64,000 nt of DNA from Primula veris (taxonomy: Eukaryota > Streptophyta > Magnoliopsida > Ericales > Primulaceae), in the NCBI GenBank assembly GCA_963682055.1, contig OY821750.1:12774501-12838500 (forward strand), in the 5' to 3' direction. Of the stretch, positions 32,526 through 45,145 are shown in pieces. Under the pieces are notes generated by a model. That model was given only the letters and a program-made list of their open reading frames with translations. It was not told the origin of the DNA and made no database searches. Numbering within the stretch: the stretch's first letter is position 1; every line of letters begins with the position of its first letter. The position numbers and the translations under genes were made by a program.

Positions 32526-34684
32526 ACTTTTTTTTTTAAAAAATATTTATTACGATTACCTACGGCTTACCTATAGTTTTCATACAACATACCTACAAAA
32601 TACAGTCGCGGCCGTAGTTAATTCCTTGTTATATACCATAGAAAAGTGTTACTTGACATTATCTTAGGTAGGTAAATAATAAATTAAATAGGTGTATTAC
32701 ATCAACACTCCAACAACAATATTTATTTAATTTTTAATAGAAATTATTTGTCTAATTTTTATTTCCCGTAGGTAAGTTGTAGGCATAACGTTAGTAAATT
32801 GTATATTGTAAATTGTGCCCACCCTTTAATGACTGCCAGTGAACTACCTGTAGTTACAATTGCATTTATATTTCATAATATTTTTTTTTTTTTGGACGTA
32901 GGTAAGTTGTAGGCTAACGTAGTTAAATTTTAAATTGTTTACACGACTTAACTTAAATTCCTTGGACAGTGGAGTAGCTAGATGATACGTAAGTACACTT
33001 GCATTAAATTGGTAATGCTACATTTCCCGTAATTGTAAATAATAACAAATATTTTCAAAAAGTCTCGTTAATTGTACTGCATGAAGTCCCGCATGGGATC
33101 CCAATGGTTCTTATGTGTAGTTAAAAAATTTACACTTGTGATCCAACAATTAAAAGGAACTATGATTTTTCAAACTAAAATAAAGAAGATAAAAAAAAAA
33201 TTAAACTGAACATAATATGTAAACAAAAATTATATAACACACACAAACACACACACACACACACATATATATGTATATAGATTCAATCTCCCATGCCATC
33301 TTGAGATCCCACTCCCCATCCTTTGCTGATTGTGTTTAAGATTGACATGAAATATATATAGCTTTTTTAAAGATAAAGGTGTTAGCATGAGTATTTAAAT
33401 CTTGAAAAGTTAGTGTTCAATTTAAGAGAATTAGCTGCAGAGGAATAACAAAGGGTTCCGAGATAAGTTATGTGGGATTATCATTTGGGATTGAGAAATA
33501 AAAGTACTTTTAATTATTGTAATTATTTAATTACCAAAACAATCCAGCGGATTTCAATTATGCGGTATACAAGTGCGGGACATCTAGCGCTACTGAACTA
33601 TTTTGACCATTACAACATTTTTATTTCATCTCTTTCAAACTCTCCATTTTCTCTCTTTCTATACACCAAAATAATAGTATAGGTTTATCTAATTTCTCAT
33701 TAGCTCGCAAGTTTCTTCTAGACACTTAATTACGACCAAGGTTAGCAGTTTATTAAAATTTTAAATATTGAATGTTATTTTATATAATATGTATATGTAA
33801 TTAGTTAGTGTTGTTTGTTAGTAAAATAGTTACAACACTATATACTGCTTTCTAAATGAAAGCATTATTTTATATTAGGAAGAAAAAAAAATAGGTAATG
33901 CCATCATCAATAAATATGTATTTTGTAGTCTAAAATGTAAACGTGGTATGCATAACAAAATTGAAGTATATCCTTCCAATAGTCCAAAAATTCGTTTTCT
34001 CTCATTTAAGCCATATTATAGTAGATAACCGATTCGAATTTAAGTCATATTATTTCAATCTTAGATTCGCGGTTAAGTTGTTAACTTTAAACGAAAATGT
34101 AAATTTTTAGGCCAATAATGTTAATTTTTCCGAGGACGTTCATCCTTTATTGCATTAAGTTGTTAACTTTAAACAAAAATGTAAATTTTACTAATCTTTC
34201 TTGTACCATCATAATTAACGAAAAGAAATTTCAAAGATACTATTGTAAACTAACGGAAGAAGTTCCATGATAAAATGATGACTTCTTTTTTAAATGTAGT
34301 ACAAGTCAAAATATGAAGCTTAATTAGCCGTATTATCTTAAACAAATGGGTAAACCAGGGAGATCAAATTTATTTGACAACTCATTAGATATCGTGTCAA
34401 TTTAGCATTATTCAAAATTACAAACTACTGTACTTCAAAACACATCACTACGACATTTAAAATTAATTAAAATTATCAATATTGATACAGTAATATTGTT
34501 TTAACACATTTAGCCTTGTTAATTAATTTTAGGCAAATAATGTTAATTACATTTCAATCTCGATAATTATAGTAAATAACCGGATCAAATTTAAGTCTTA
34601 TTGTTTATATGTTATTTATTGTTAATGAATATTATATAACTTCATATCGGACAGTGATAAAAAATGGACAGTGACGGACAATAG

Positions 34685-37600
34685 ATGTACTTGCGTAAAG
34701 ATAATAGAGAGTTTTTAAGCGAAGGATATGATATTAAAGTAAAAGAATTTGTTGCTTTGGCCGTGACTTATCCAGAATGTATGGATGGGAGTAAGATTAA
34801 GTGTCCGTGTAACAAAAGGGAGTGTCGAAATATTCCGAATTTGGAACCTGATTTAGTTATATATCATCTCGTATCGAAAGGTTTTTTTACCAAATTACCA
34901 CCGTTGGATTTTTCATGGGGAATTAGTACCAAAACCTATTAATTATGGGTCTCGGCCTCCGTGGAAATATTGGTCGAGTTCAAGAAAAAAAAATGCTTGT
35001 GTTCAAATTCATGCAATTCGAGTTCATATTATCCAAATACAGCTAGATATGATCCATCCACACACCAAGATTTCACAAGTCCATGTAATAACAATATTAC
35101 ATATGGACATGATTCATTAGATACGGGCGGCCATAACGTAGAACCCACCCAAGAAGACCAGTCTCGTACATATAAAGAATATCATCAAATGGTGCAGGAT
35201 GGTTTTAGCCCAGACTATCAGTATCCGCCATCGAGTGTTGCAGAACCACTCAATCCAAAAGCTGAGAAATTTTATAAGGCAATGAAAGATCTAAGTATCC
35301 ATTTGTACGAAGGGTGCAAACACAGTAGGCTATCAGTCATGACACGATTGAGTACTATAAAGCCGAATAATGGTTGGTTAGAGTCATCTTTCAATCAGGT
35401 TGCTAGTTTAATGTCTGAAACAATGCCAGCTGGTAATATCATGCCTCAAATCATTTTATGAAACAAAGATGTTAGTTGAGTAATTAAGTCTTCCCGTCGT
35501 GAAAGTAGAATGTTGCACCAATTGATGTATGTTGTATTGGGATGAGGATATTGATCGTACGACATGTAAATTATGCAATAGGCCTAAAGGTGGATAATAT
35601 TCAACGATGTGGTACTTTCCTTTGATACCTCGTCTTCAAAGATTGTGTGTGTCTGAAGCCACTGCTACTCATATAAGATGGCACACTGATCACGAATCGG
35701 AGCGTGGGGTAATGAAACCATCATTTAGATGCAGAGGCGTGGAAAACGTTCAACGAAACGCATGCATACTTTGCAAATAAGACTCGGAATGTGAGGTTAG
35801 CCCTATGTACTAATGGTTTTATGCTGTTTGGGCAATTTGCTAGACAATATTCATGTTGGCCAGTATTTTTTGTTGAAAAATAAACTTAATTCGACATTAA
35901 AGTTGAGACTCCACATTAAACAGTTTTTGAGGTTAATTAAAGAGTGAAGTTGAAGGGGGTAAACGTTGCTCAATTTAGGTGTATGACCTATCAAATTAAA
36001 GGTCTTTAAGTCTAGATTGGAATGGTGAAGGTTTCAAGTCGTTTGGAGTTTCCTATAATAAGTTATGAATGTTTTAGTAACAGAAGATCAGAATTAAGTG
36101 TATCTGAAATTTCAAGAGTCTATTTTATAGTCTATAAATTGATGTAGAACTTTGTAAAGATTACAACACAAAAAAAAGAAAGAAAAAAGAGAGCATAATA
36201 AGAGATTGTGTTTGTCGTGTACTCGCCTCCTCTAAATAAGAAACACCCTCATCTTATCATTTTCAACCCTTACAATCTGCCTCATGGAATGTGTATGATG
36301 GAGGAATACATGTACATGACCATTTTAGTTTCAGGGCCAAGCAATCCGAAGCAGAAGATAAATATTTACCTACAACCTCTTATTGCTGAGGTGAACCAAT
36401 TATGGTACGACGGTGCATTGACGTATGATAGTTCACGGAAACAAAACTTTATGATGCATGCAGCTCTAATGTGGACAATTAGCGACTTTCCCGCATATGC
36501 GATGTTATCTGGTTGGTCCACGCAAGGCCATTTGGCTTGTCCACTCTGTATGGAAGACAATGATGCGTTCACCCTACCTCATGGGAAGAAGCGAAGTTGT
36601 TTTGATAACCACTATAAATTTTTGCCATCTGATCATTGATGGAGGAAAGATCAAAAGAACTTCAAGAAAGGAGAGACTGTCACCAAAGTGGCTCCTCCAC
36701 CGAACACTGGAGTTGAAATACTAGCTTGGATAGAAGCATTGGGTGTGAGGAGAGTCACGGAACCTGACTGAGAGGCACATAATAGTCGGATAAACAAACG
36801 AAATGAAGGTAGCGGGTAGAAGAATCGTAGTCTATTATGGGATTTACCTTTACTGGAAAACTAATATGATCCGTCATTGTCTCAACGTTATGCATATTGA
36901 GAAGAATTGTTTTGAGAACGTGTTCAACACGTTGATGGATATAAAGGGAAAAACCAAAGATAATCTTAATTCTTGAAAAGATTTGCAAAGATTCTGCAAT
37001 CGTCCAAAGTACGACAAAAACTATAACGGTAACTATCCTCCGGGTGATTATATGTTAAATAAAAAACAAATTGCAATCTTCTCAGGATGGGTGAAGAATC
37101 TCAAATTGCTTGATGGATATGTCTCCAATATGACTCGTTGTTTTGAGAATAATAAATATTAATCTGGAGGAATGAAAAGCCATGATTTCCATGTTTTCAT
37201 GCAAAGATTACTCCCCGTTGCATTTCGTAATTTACATGACCCAGTTATTTGGGAAGCTCTTATGGAGTCAGCTTGTTTTTTAAAAACCTCACTTGTACTA
37301 CAGTTACGGTCCAAAATATGAATAGATTGAAGAAATACATTCCAATCATATTATGCAATCTCGAGAAAATATTCCCCACTAGTTTTTTTGATTCAATGGA
37401 GCATGTAACAGTGCATCTGCCTAATAAAGCCATGATTGCGGGACCGGTGTCTTATCAGTGGATGTATCCGTATGAGAGATTATTAAAGAACAAGAAGAGG
37501 AATTTGGGAAAAATGGCACAAGTCGAGGGATCAATGTTTAATGCTTACTTGTCTAGCGAGATTACATACTCTGGCACACTTTATTTTAAGCCAGAGCTGT

Positions 37601-38937
37601 ACACACGATCTAGAAAGCTAAAGCATAATGATGATGGAGGGGATAGAGACGTCATACCTGGGAATCGGTCCATATTCACTTATCCGGGGAGATCATCTGG
37701 TAAAGGAAGATGACGACTCCTTACTGACTAAGAATACAAAACCGCGAGCACTTACTTTCTGTTGAATTGCCCGGAGGCAGACACTTATGTCAAGTAAGAA
37801 CTATTATATGTCGCTTATGTTATCATGAAATTCTAATGTCTAACACTGATATATACTTCATATATATGTTATTGATAGCATGTATAAAGGACTTTTAAGA
37901 GATGTGCAAAATATTCAAAGCGAAGATGTTATAAATGAGCTAGTGGCTAAGAATTTTATGGAATGTTTTCAAAAATATGCAAGTTCTTGCTTTAAATACA
38001 TATGTAAATTTATTTATTTTGTAGAAAAAATATGCCCTAAGTTATTGTGTTTTTACCATTAAATAGGTTGCTGAGGATACAAGAAGAATAAATAACGACG
38101 AATTCATATATGCGCTATCGCAAGGCCCGTTGCGTCATAATGCCAAATCTTATCCAATATATTTTGTGAATGGTTATAAGTTTCAAACTATGAAACATGG
38201 ATCCAAGAAAGTCATAGCGAATAGTGGGGTATGTTTAAATAGTAAAAGTGGTGAGTTCTACGATGTTTTTAAAGAAATTATCAAATTGGAGTACCCAATA
38301 TTACCTATTAAAAAAACAGTTGTGTTTAACTGTGACTGGCATGATTATAGCAAGAATGGAACAAGATATCACAAACATAGTAGATGTTAATGCCAATAGA
38401 CATTATGAAAAGTATGACCCATTTGTTCTTGTATCTGAACCTACTTAGGTATGTTCTTATTCATTATTTGTTAAGACGACATAATTACATTTTTTTTAAT
38501 TATAATATGCTCGATTCTTATACATATAGTCTTAAAAAAAATTTAGTAGGCATGTTACATCCCTTATCCAAGTGAATCAACATCAATCTCACAAAAAGAG
38601 TGGGTGTGAGTTTTGCAAAGTAAATGCGAGGGGACTAATCCATAGTTGTTTATCCCAGATAGTAGTGGAGTCAGCATTTCAAGAAGATGAAGCGGTTGGA
38701 CATTCAATTGTTAGCAATAATTTTTTGTATGTCGATCTTGGTGATTTGATAGAATAAGTCAACCACGATGAAGAATGGAAGCCTGATACTGATGACGAAC
38801 ACGAAGGACAGTCACAGACAATCACAGATATGTCATACACTTCTGAAGAAAAAATAGATCGTAATAGTGAATATTATGAAGAAAATAACGGTGAAGAAGA
38901 ATAGAAACAAGAAGATTTTGACGATGTTAGTGATAAC
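34685..38937 (+). pseudogene. CACTA (En/Spm) TNP2 transposase, decayed
   Basis: Fragments in the right order for a CACTA TNP2 protein. The transposase-associated domain lies at 34685-34942 (EGYDIKVKEFVALA, IKCPCNKRECRN). A TNP2 lead is at 35200-35460 (LSIHLYEGCKHSRLS) and RNVRLALCTNGF at about 35790. The TNP2 core is at 36260-36639 (NPYNLPHGMCMMEEYMY, YLQPLIAEVNQLWYDG, ALMWTISDFPAYAMLSGWST, CPLC). A DUF4218-like part is at 37318-37620 (MEHVTVHLPNKAMIAGPVSYQ) and a DUF4216-like part at 38130-38390 (VNGYKFQTM, FNCDWHDY). An acidic tail follows to 38937. Many stops and frameshifts and an inserted solo LTR show that it is dead. No CACTA termini could be matched on both sides. Confidence 0.88.
35871..36259. 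mobile_element. 389-bp solo LTR inside the TNP2 coding region
   Basis: The insert starts TGTTGAAAAAT and ends CTTATCA (TG...CA). Five-base flanks are TTTTT (35866-35870) and TTTTC (36260-36264), a near-perfect target duplication. The transposase pattern breaks after SCWPVF and resumes at NPYNLP exactly across it. A purine-rich, TATA-like stretch near 36135-36205 fits an LTR promoter region. No internal region or second LTR, so it is a solo LTR. Confidence 0.75.
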
Positions 38938-38940
38938 TAG

Positions 38941-39937
38941 TAGAAACATTATTCGAAATATTTCCTATATTAATTCGTGAGACAATCTAAATGGAATTTA
39001 TGCTTTGTTTGTAATATTAAAAGACGTATCTTGATTAATTAATTACAAGAGTATATTCCTATGTATCTAATATATGAAATTTTATGCCTTTTCACCATAT
39101 AAATGATATAATTGTAAATAGATTATCGTATTTATGAAATATAACATACAAAATTAATTATAACTACTTCACTACGGTTAAACATCAATTGTACGACAAG
39201 AAATTGAAGAAGGGGATGAAATTTTCGTTTGGGAGCAACTTTTATTTATAGATAATTTCAATTCCCGCTACTTATTTTCCTTTGCGGCTTAACCATGACT
39301 TGACTACGGTTTAACCACAGTTCAACCAAATTCTCAAGTATAGCTAACCGTACATTGCATCCAGTAATACTCTCAGACACCCCCCCCCCCCCCCCCCCCC
39401 CTCTCTCTCTCTCTCTCTCCCAATAAGACTACCGCCCCTTCCTTTCTTTTATCTCCGCTTGACATTACCATAAGTGCACTTTGAGAAAACCACAAAAGCA
39501 AGATTTGTTGAGTAAAGGCACATACTTCAGCACTTGGTCGACATGATCAAAAAATGCTTCCAAACATCTACAAAACTGAGATCTTTAATATTAGGGAAAC
39601 ATGCTTTAAAAGGGGGACATTTGCTTCAGGTTACTACTCATCATTGGAAAAAACTTAGCTTCACCATAGAATCATTAGCCATATGCTAAAATCCAAAACC
39701 TCATAAACATTCATTAGTATCTAAATTAAATAAGGTGCGTAAAATCCTCATACTTCCAACCCCACAGGCTTCAGTTAAAACATTATTAGCATAGAGAAAA
39801 CCAACAACAGACTAAACTTTAAAAGAAACCCCTCTTAAACAAGGCATTTCTTTTTTTATCCAACCAATATGCGGCATGAATGTGTTTTTGAAGCTGCGAA
39901 AGTCTAAATATAGTATCATTATAACCGGCAGCGCCTT
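38941..39937. other. Intergenic DNA with a C/CT microsatellite
   Basis: No gene seen. A run of about 25 C followed by (TC)n lies at 39379-39419; its length is prone to assembly error. Confidence 0.6.
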
Positions 39938-40959
39938 TAATTAGATCACGAAATGGTAATTTTTATGTGTAAAAATGATATGTATTAGCATTGTTTTGTT
40001 AACATTTAATCATATTTAAGCTATGTTTTGTGCTTTTTTGCATTTTTCCGGTTTATTTGCACTTGTTTGCATTTTTGTAGGAAAAGCATGGAATTACCAC
40101 AAAAGCAAGACAAAGACGCATGAAGACCAACAGAGGGACCTAAAGAGAGGAATTCAGAAGATAAAGGACCTCAAAGCCAACCCCAACAAAGTTCAAAACG
40201 GACCAAAACGAGATAGAGCAAAGAAGATTCTAGAAGACCCAGAATTTGCACTAACTTGACCGGTCAGGTTCAGTTAGGTTTTAAATTTTAAAAAGATAGA
40301 GTCCGTTTTGGTTGGAATAACTTGATGTAATCTCCCCCTATTCCGAAAATAAGAGAATCACATTAAGTTTTAATCAGTTTACATTAATATTTTCGTTCTA
40401 GAGAGAGAAGAGAGAGAAAAGATAAAAACTAAGGATTTGTGTACAGATTCTTGTGTTTTTCAACGTGGTTTGTAAGTTCACTCCTTGTTCTTGATATATA
40501 ACCTTGTTTTACTATCTCTTTAGCCTTATTTTGCATGTTTACTTGCCGTTTACATCTTAATATTGCTGTAATCTCGTATCTTTCGCATGCAAACTAGTTA
40601 GAACACATTAGTAACGACGTAAAAGCTAGTTATTAATTGTTTAACGTCGCATGTTAACGAACGTAGATTTATATAAACTAAAAAATTCTTTAAAACAACC
40701 TTAATAAAATGATATTTAGTAGTTTTAAACCCTTGAGGAATGAGTCGTTGGATTGACAACCCAACCGCTAACGTTCTCCTCGTTGCTAATTAATTGACAC
40801 CTAATTAGTAAACCCTCGTAAAACTATCTAATCTAACAACCAAACGGTTCCACGGACGATAACCTTGGTAGCTTCCCAAAGAAAAAACTACTGCTACACT
40901 CATGCTCTTACGAGACCTTTTGTTACGTAGGGAAAAACTACACACCGAAAGGGCAGACA
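39938..40959 (+). repeat. Athila-like 5' LTR
   Basis: It aligns over its length with 42310-43334. The first dinucleotide reads TA where the partner has TG, so the start has probably mutated. It contains TTGACCGGTCAGG at about 40256. The Lys-rich frame at 40023-40259 is not considered a gene. Confidence 0.85.
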
Positions 40960-40962
40960 TTT

Positions 40963-40982
40963 ATTTTGGCGCTGCTGCCGGG
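40963..40982 (+). other. Primer binding site, Athila type
   Basis: TTTGGCGCTGCTGCCGGGG a few bases after the LTR matches the tRNA-Asp-type PBS used by Athila elements, with small differences. Confidence 0.75.
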
Positions 40983-41368
40983 GAACCACGATGGTTAAAA
41001 TTGATATCTTTATTCGTTTTTAATTATTAGATAATCATTTCCAGTAAATTAGCCTATTTTATCGCCTTTTTAAGTAGTAGTTATAATTTAGTATAGGCCA
41101 AAAGCACTTGGTTGGATCAAATTAAATCTGATCTGAACATTTTAGACCTCCCGGACCTGATCGGTCAACTTAACCGGTCAAGCCTCTGTGTAATTGGTTA
41201 ATTCGACTAATTACATTCCCAATCCCGTGACTTAATTCTTATTAAGTCATAATAGATACTCCTAGGTATTTTACCCGCTATGTAGTTAGGAAACGCCGTC
41301 AGTTACAAACCTTCGTAAATACTCATCCACTGGATCTACACACCACAAACACCAACTCCTCAGCCAAC

Positions 41369-41742
41369 ATGTCTCATCACAGCCAGGAACTCAAGGAGGA
41401 GATACCAGACGCCCTCGGAAATTTCAGCGCCCCACATCCCGAAGGTAATTGGTTAATTGGTTAATTGAACCAAACCAACCTCCAGAGTAACAACCACAAC
41501 CTCAAAGAGGACTAGATATGACAATCCAACATTTTCTCGACCCAATTTGTCCAAACAGACCCACCTATATTGTCCTACCAGCCAATGGGAGAGAATTTGT
41601 CGTCCAAGCTCAGATGCTTGCTTTCATTCCCATTTTTCAAAGAATGGAGTCGGAAAATCCTTACAATCTCATAGTGGAATCCAATTCCATATGTGATATG
41701 CAAGTCGTGCGATATGTCACCATTGACATTGAGCGTTTTTAA
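41369..41742 (+). pseudogene. Gag remnant of the Athila-like element
   Basis: The ATG at 41369 (MSHHSQELKEEIPDALGNF) is followed, after a frame change near 41455, by a frame from 41518 with FVVQAQMLAFIPIFQRMESE and NPYNLIVESNSICDM. This corresponds to the start of the plant gypsy retrotransposon gag domain. It ends after about 75 codons without the rest of gag or any zinc knuckle. Confidence 0.6.
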
Positions 41743-42309
41743 GCTATTCAACTTCTCACTAGCCGACCGAGCCAATGACTAGTTCAACAGTCTCCCATCT
41801 CATTTTATCCATGGTTGGCAAGAAATGACCTAACAATTCCTGTGAATTTTTTTCCCAGCTAGCTGAACCATGGCAATCCAATAGTTAGTAGTGACTTCGA
41901 TTGATTATAAGGGCGTGTTCTAGTTGACTTTTATACTTGTTTTTTCCGCCTCAATTTCTTTCAGTAATTGTACTATCTGTGCCCGTATGCCTTGTTTGTT
42001 AATGTTTTGCTCATATAGGGAGACTTAGGAACTTAGAAACTAATATGTTTGTGGGCGTCGTTGTAGTAAAACCTCACGAGACAAAACTCATCCTTTTACA
42101 TTTAAAAGGTTTAATGGCTTGTTGCATACGCTAAATGCAATCGCGTTTTCTATGACAGTGGTTTATATTTATTTTTATCGTATTTATTTTTGGGCTAGTT
42201 AGTGCACAAAAACCAAAAGGAAATGGAATTTTTGAAAAGCAACCGACAAACTCTACTTCATTGTTATCGCTTTCAACGCTCGAGACGAGAATTGAGCTAG
42301 TTGGGGGTA

Positions 42310-43334
42310 TGATTAGATCACAAAATGGTCATTTTTATTTGTAAAAACGATATGTATTAGCGTTGTTTTGTTAACATTTAGGCTTGCTTAAGCTATGTTT
42401 TGCGTTTTTCTGCATTTTTCCTGTTTATTTGCACTTGTTTGCATTTTTGTAAAAAAAAAATCATGCAATTAGCATAAAAATAAGACAAAGACGCATAAAA
42501 ACCAACAGAGGGACCTAAAAAGAGGAATTCAAAGATAAAAGACCTCAAAGACAACCCTAAAAAATTTTAAAACGGACCAAAACAAGATAGAGCAAATAAG
42601 ATTCTAGAAGATTCAGAATTTGCACTAACTTGACCGGTCAGGTTCAGTTAGGTTTTATATTTTGAAAAGATAGAGTCCGTGTTGGATGGGATAACTTGAT
42701 ATAATCTCCCCCTATTCCGAAAACAAGAGAATCACATTCACTTTTAATCAGTTTACATTAATATTTTTGTTCTAGAGAGAGGAGAGAGAAAAAACATAAA
42801 AACTAAGGATTTGTGTACGGATTCTTGCGTTTTTCATCGTGGTTTGTAAATTCACTTGTTGTTTTTGCTATATAACCTTATTGTACTATCTTTTTAGCCT
42901 TATTTTGCATGTTTACTTGCTATTTCCATCTTAATATTGCTCTAATCTCGTATCTTTCTAATGCAAACTAGTTAGAACATATTAGTAATGTCGTAAAAGC
43001 TAGTTATTAATCGTTTAACGTCGCATGTTAACGAACGTAGATCTACATAAACTGAAAAAGCCTTTAAAACAACCTTAATAAACTGATATTTATTAGTTTT
43101 AAACCCCCCGAGAAATCAGTTGTTGGATTGATAACCCAACCGTTAGCGCTCTCCTCATTGCTAATTAATTGACAGCTAATTAGTAAACCGTCGTAAAACT
43201 ATCTAATGTAACAACCAAACGGTTTCACGGATGATAACCTTGATAGCTTACCAAGAAAAATACTACTGCTATCCTCTTACTCCTGTGAGGCCTTTTGTTA
43301 CGTAGGAAAAAAATACGTACCGAAAGGGCAGATA
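42310..43334 (+). repeat. Athila-like 3' LTR
   Basis: Begins TGATTAGATCAC directly after the GTTGGGGGTA purine tract and ends GGGCAGATA, the counterpart of GGGCAGACA in the first LTR. It is roughly 10% diverged by eye. Confidence 0.85.
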
Positions 43335-45145
43335 GTCAGCCTTGCTTAACCAACCTATCCGCAACTTAATTTTGCTCTCTATACACATGAACAAAGCTAG
43401 AACAAATTAAATCCATTAAAACACAAATGTCTCCCCAAATAATTCTGAATTTAATCTTCGGGACTTTAAAATTATTCCACCAATTAACAACTAGTTTCCA
43501 GTCAGATTAAATAATAATTTTACTAAAGGTCAAATATAGCTAATAGTCAAACCATTTAAAAGAATTTCCATGATTGTTTAATAGCACAATTCATAAGATT
43601 AGTCACGCATCTTCTTTCATTACTTCCTTCCAGATATAATTATCATGTTTCATCTAAGTACCAGTTTTTTTTTTTTTTTTTTACCATAACTTAAGGTGAC
43701 TTTCATTTATAACTTCTCTTATTACTCGCAACACTCAAGCAAACTAGTCCATTTAATGACCTAGAGTCAACATCCCTACTTCTATATATTCTCTAAACAA
43801 AAGTGATCCATAAATTCATTTGTCTACTAGTGTTCTGATTTAGGGGGAGCATCCGCATTCCACTTGTTGCTAATTGCTACGAATAAAACAAGACAGTAAT
43901 TTACAAAGAAAGGTCTCAAATCTCAAAAGTTAAAACCTGATATACTATAATTAATACATACACTTAATTTATTTATTTCTCTTAATGTATATACTAGAAA
44001 AAGAACACATCTCACAGTAGTGGGATTCTTACGCTGAAAGTACCGGTCTTTTTTCATTTCTAAATCCCCAGACACGTCCTGAAAGAAGAAGAAACCTAAA
44101 AATAGTTTATTTCTAATCATAAAAGGCAGAAACTATTTCAGTACGAGTATTTCCGAGCAAGCAATGATTGGTACATTTATCATATTCATTTTAAGTAAAA
44201 GGAGTAATAGAACTAGAAGACTAGAAAGGTAGGCTAATGGGTTCCCATGAGTTTGATAAAGTGTTTTAGTTGGCTCTTAGGGTTTCTATTAAAAATTATC
44301 AATCTTATTTATATAAAATGTTTGCTGATTGACTGACGATACAAGTAGACAATTTTTGACATACTCATACACAGACTCATTGAGGTCTATTGATTTATCT
44401 TTGATCAAATATATTCCACTATTATTTGCATGAATGTTTGTTGAAAAGTATTTATAGATCTGATTCCGATTTCAGAAATGATGACTGAACCTAGTTATTA
44501 GACACCACTTTCTTGATCTTAAAAATATACTATCTTGATCATAAGAGTATATATAAGATAAATAAATGATTAAAACAACAGTTTCACAAAAATGACTTAT
44601 GGGTTAACTAATACTGTTTTCATGATTTGTAATGATTTTCAATCCACATTTGAGACCACATCCATCACTTGCCTAATTGTTGACCAATAGTCGGATACAA
44701 TTGAATTTGAAAGTTGTATAGATACCAATTATAGTTTTACTTGGAAATACAAAGACATTAGTTGTAATTAGCCTATTTCTTATACAGCACATCACTAGAC
44801 ATAAAATAGGATCTTTCAGGCCTTAAATAAATTTAACAAATTGATATATAAGCAAAAACAGGCCATATGTAACAACATGCTTATTCAAGTATCTTGTGAT
44901 CAGCCGGCTAGTTACAAAGCTATTATTTTATGAATACTTTGTATATTTTCTCCTAGGATTTTCCTCCCTTTTTTTTTTTGAAAGTAGATTTTCCTCCCTG
45001 TTGGCCGTCTCTACATACCTGTCTCTCATCCATAAAACCATAAGTACAACAATGTAAATACTACTATAAATTCCATATTTAACGTGGCATACCTGATAGA
45101 GAATTTTAAGGGTACAAAGCTTAAAATTCCATTTTCTTTTTGTCA
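43335..45145. other. 5' flank of the SKU5-like gene
   Basis: AT-rich, with no ORF of note and a T run at 43665-43682. The promoter of the downstream gene must lie in the last part, but I could not single out a TATA box with confidence. Confidence 0.5.

Larger units (their letters stand above)
31063..34684. other. Intergenic DNA, no confident gene
   Basis: AT-rich with two small features listed separately (an 85-codon ORF and a hairpin). An (AC)n(AT)n microsatellite lies at 33238-33281. A TTAAGTTGTTAACTTTAAAC phrase is repeated at about 34074 and 34157. Confidence 0.5.
39938..43334 (+). mobile_element. Short Athila-like Ty3/gypsy element: two LTRs and a gag remnant
   Basis: Two directly repeated, diverged LTRs (39938-40959 and 42310-43334) enclose only 1350 bp. 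Immediately after the first LTR is a PBS of the Athila type (TTGGCGCTGCTGCCGGGG), and before the second is a purine tract (GTTGGGGGTA). Only a gag remnant lies inside; protease, reverse transcriptase and integrase are absent, so the element is non-autonomous. LTR divergence (many substitutions and small indels) makes it much older than the Copia copies. No clear target duplication. Confidence 0.85.

Noticed and set aside
34447..39176. CACTAC words at 34447 and 39167 as termini of the CACTA element
   Set aside because: Both are in the same orientation and do not match each other beyond six bases, so they cannot be inverted ends.
40023..40259. 78-residue Lys-rich ORF in the Athila-like LTR
   Set aside because: The second LTR does not keep the frame open, and LTRs of this type carry no gene here.
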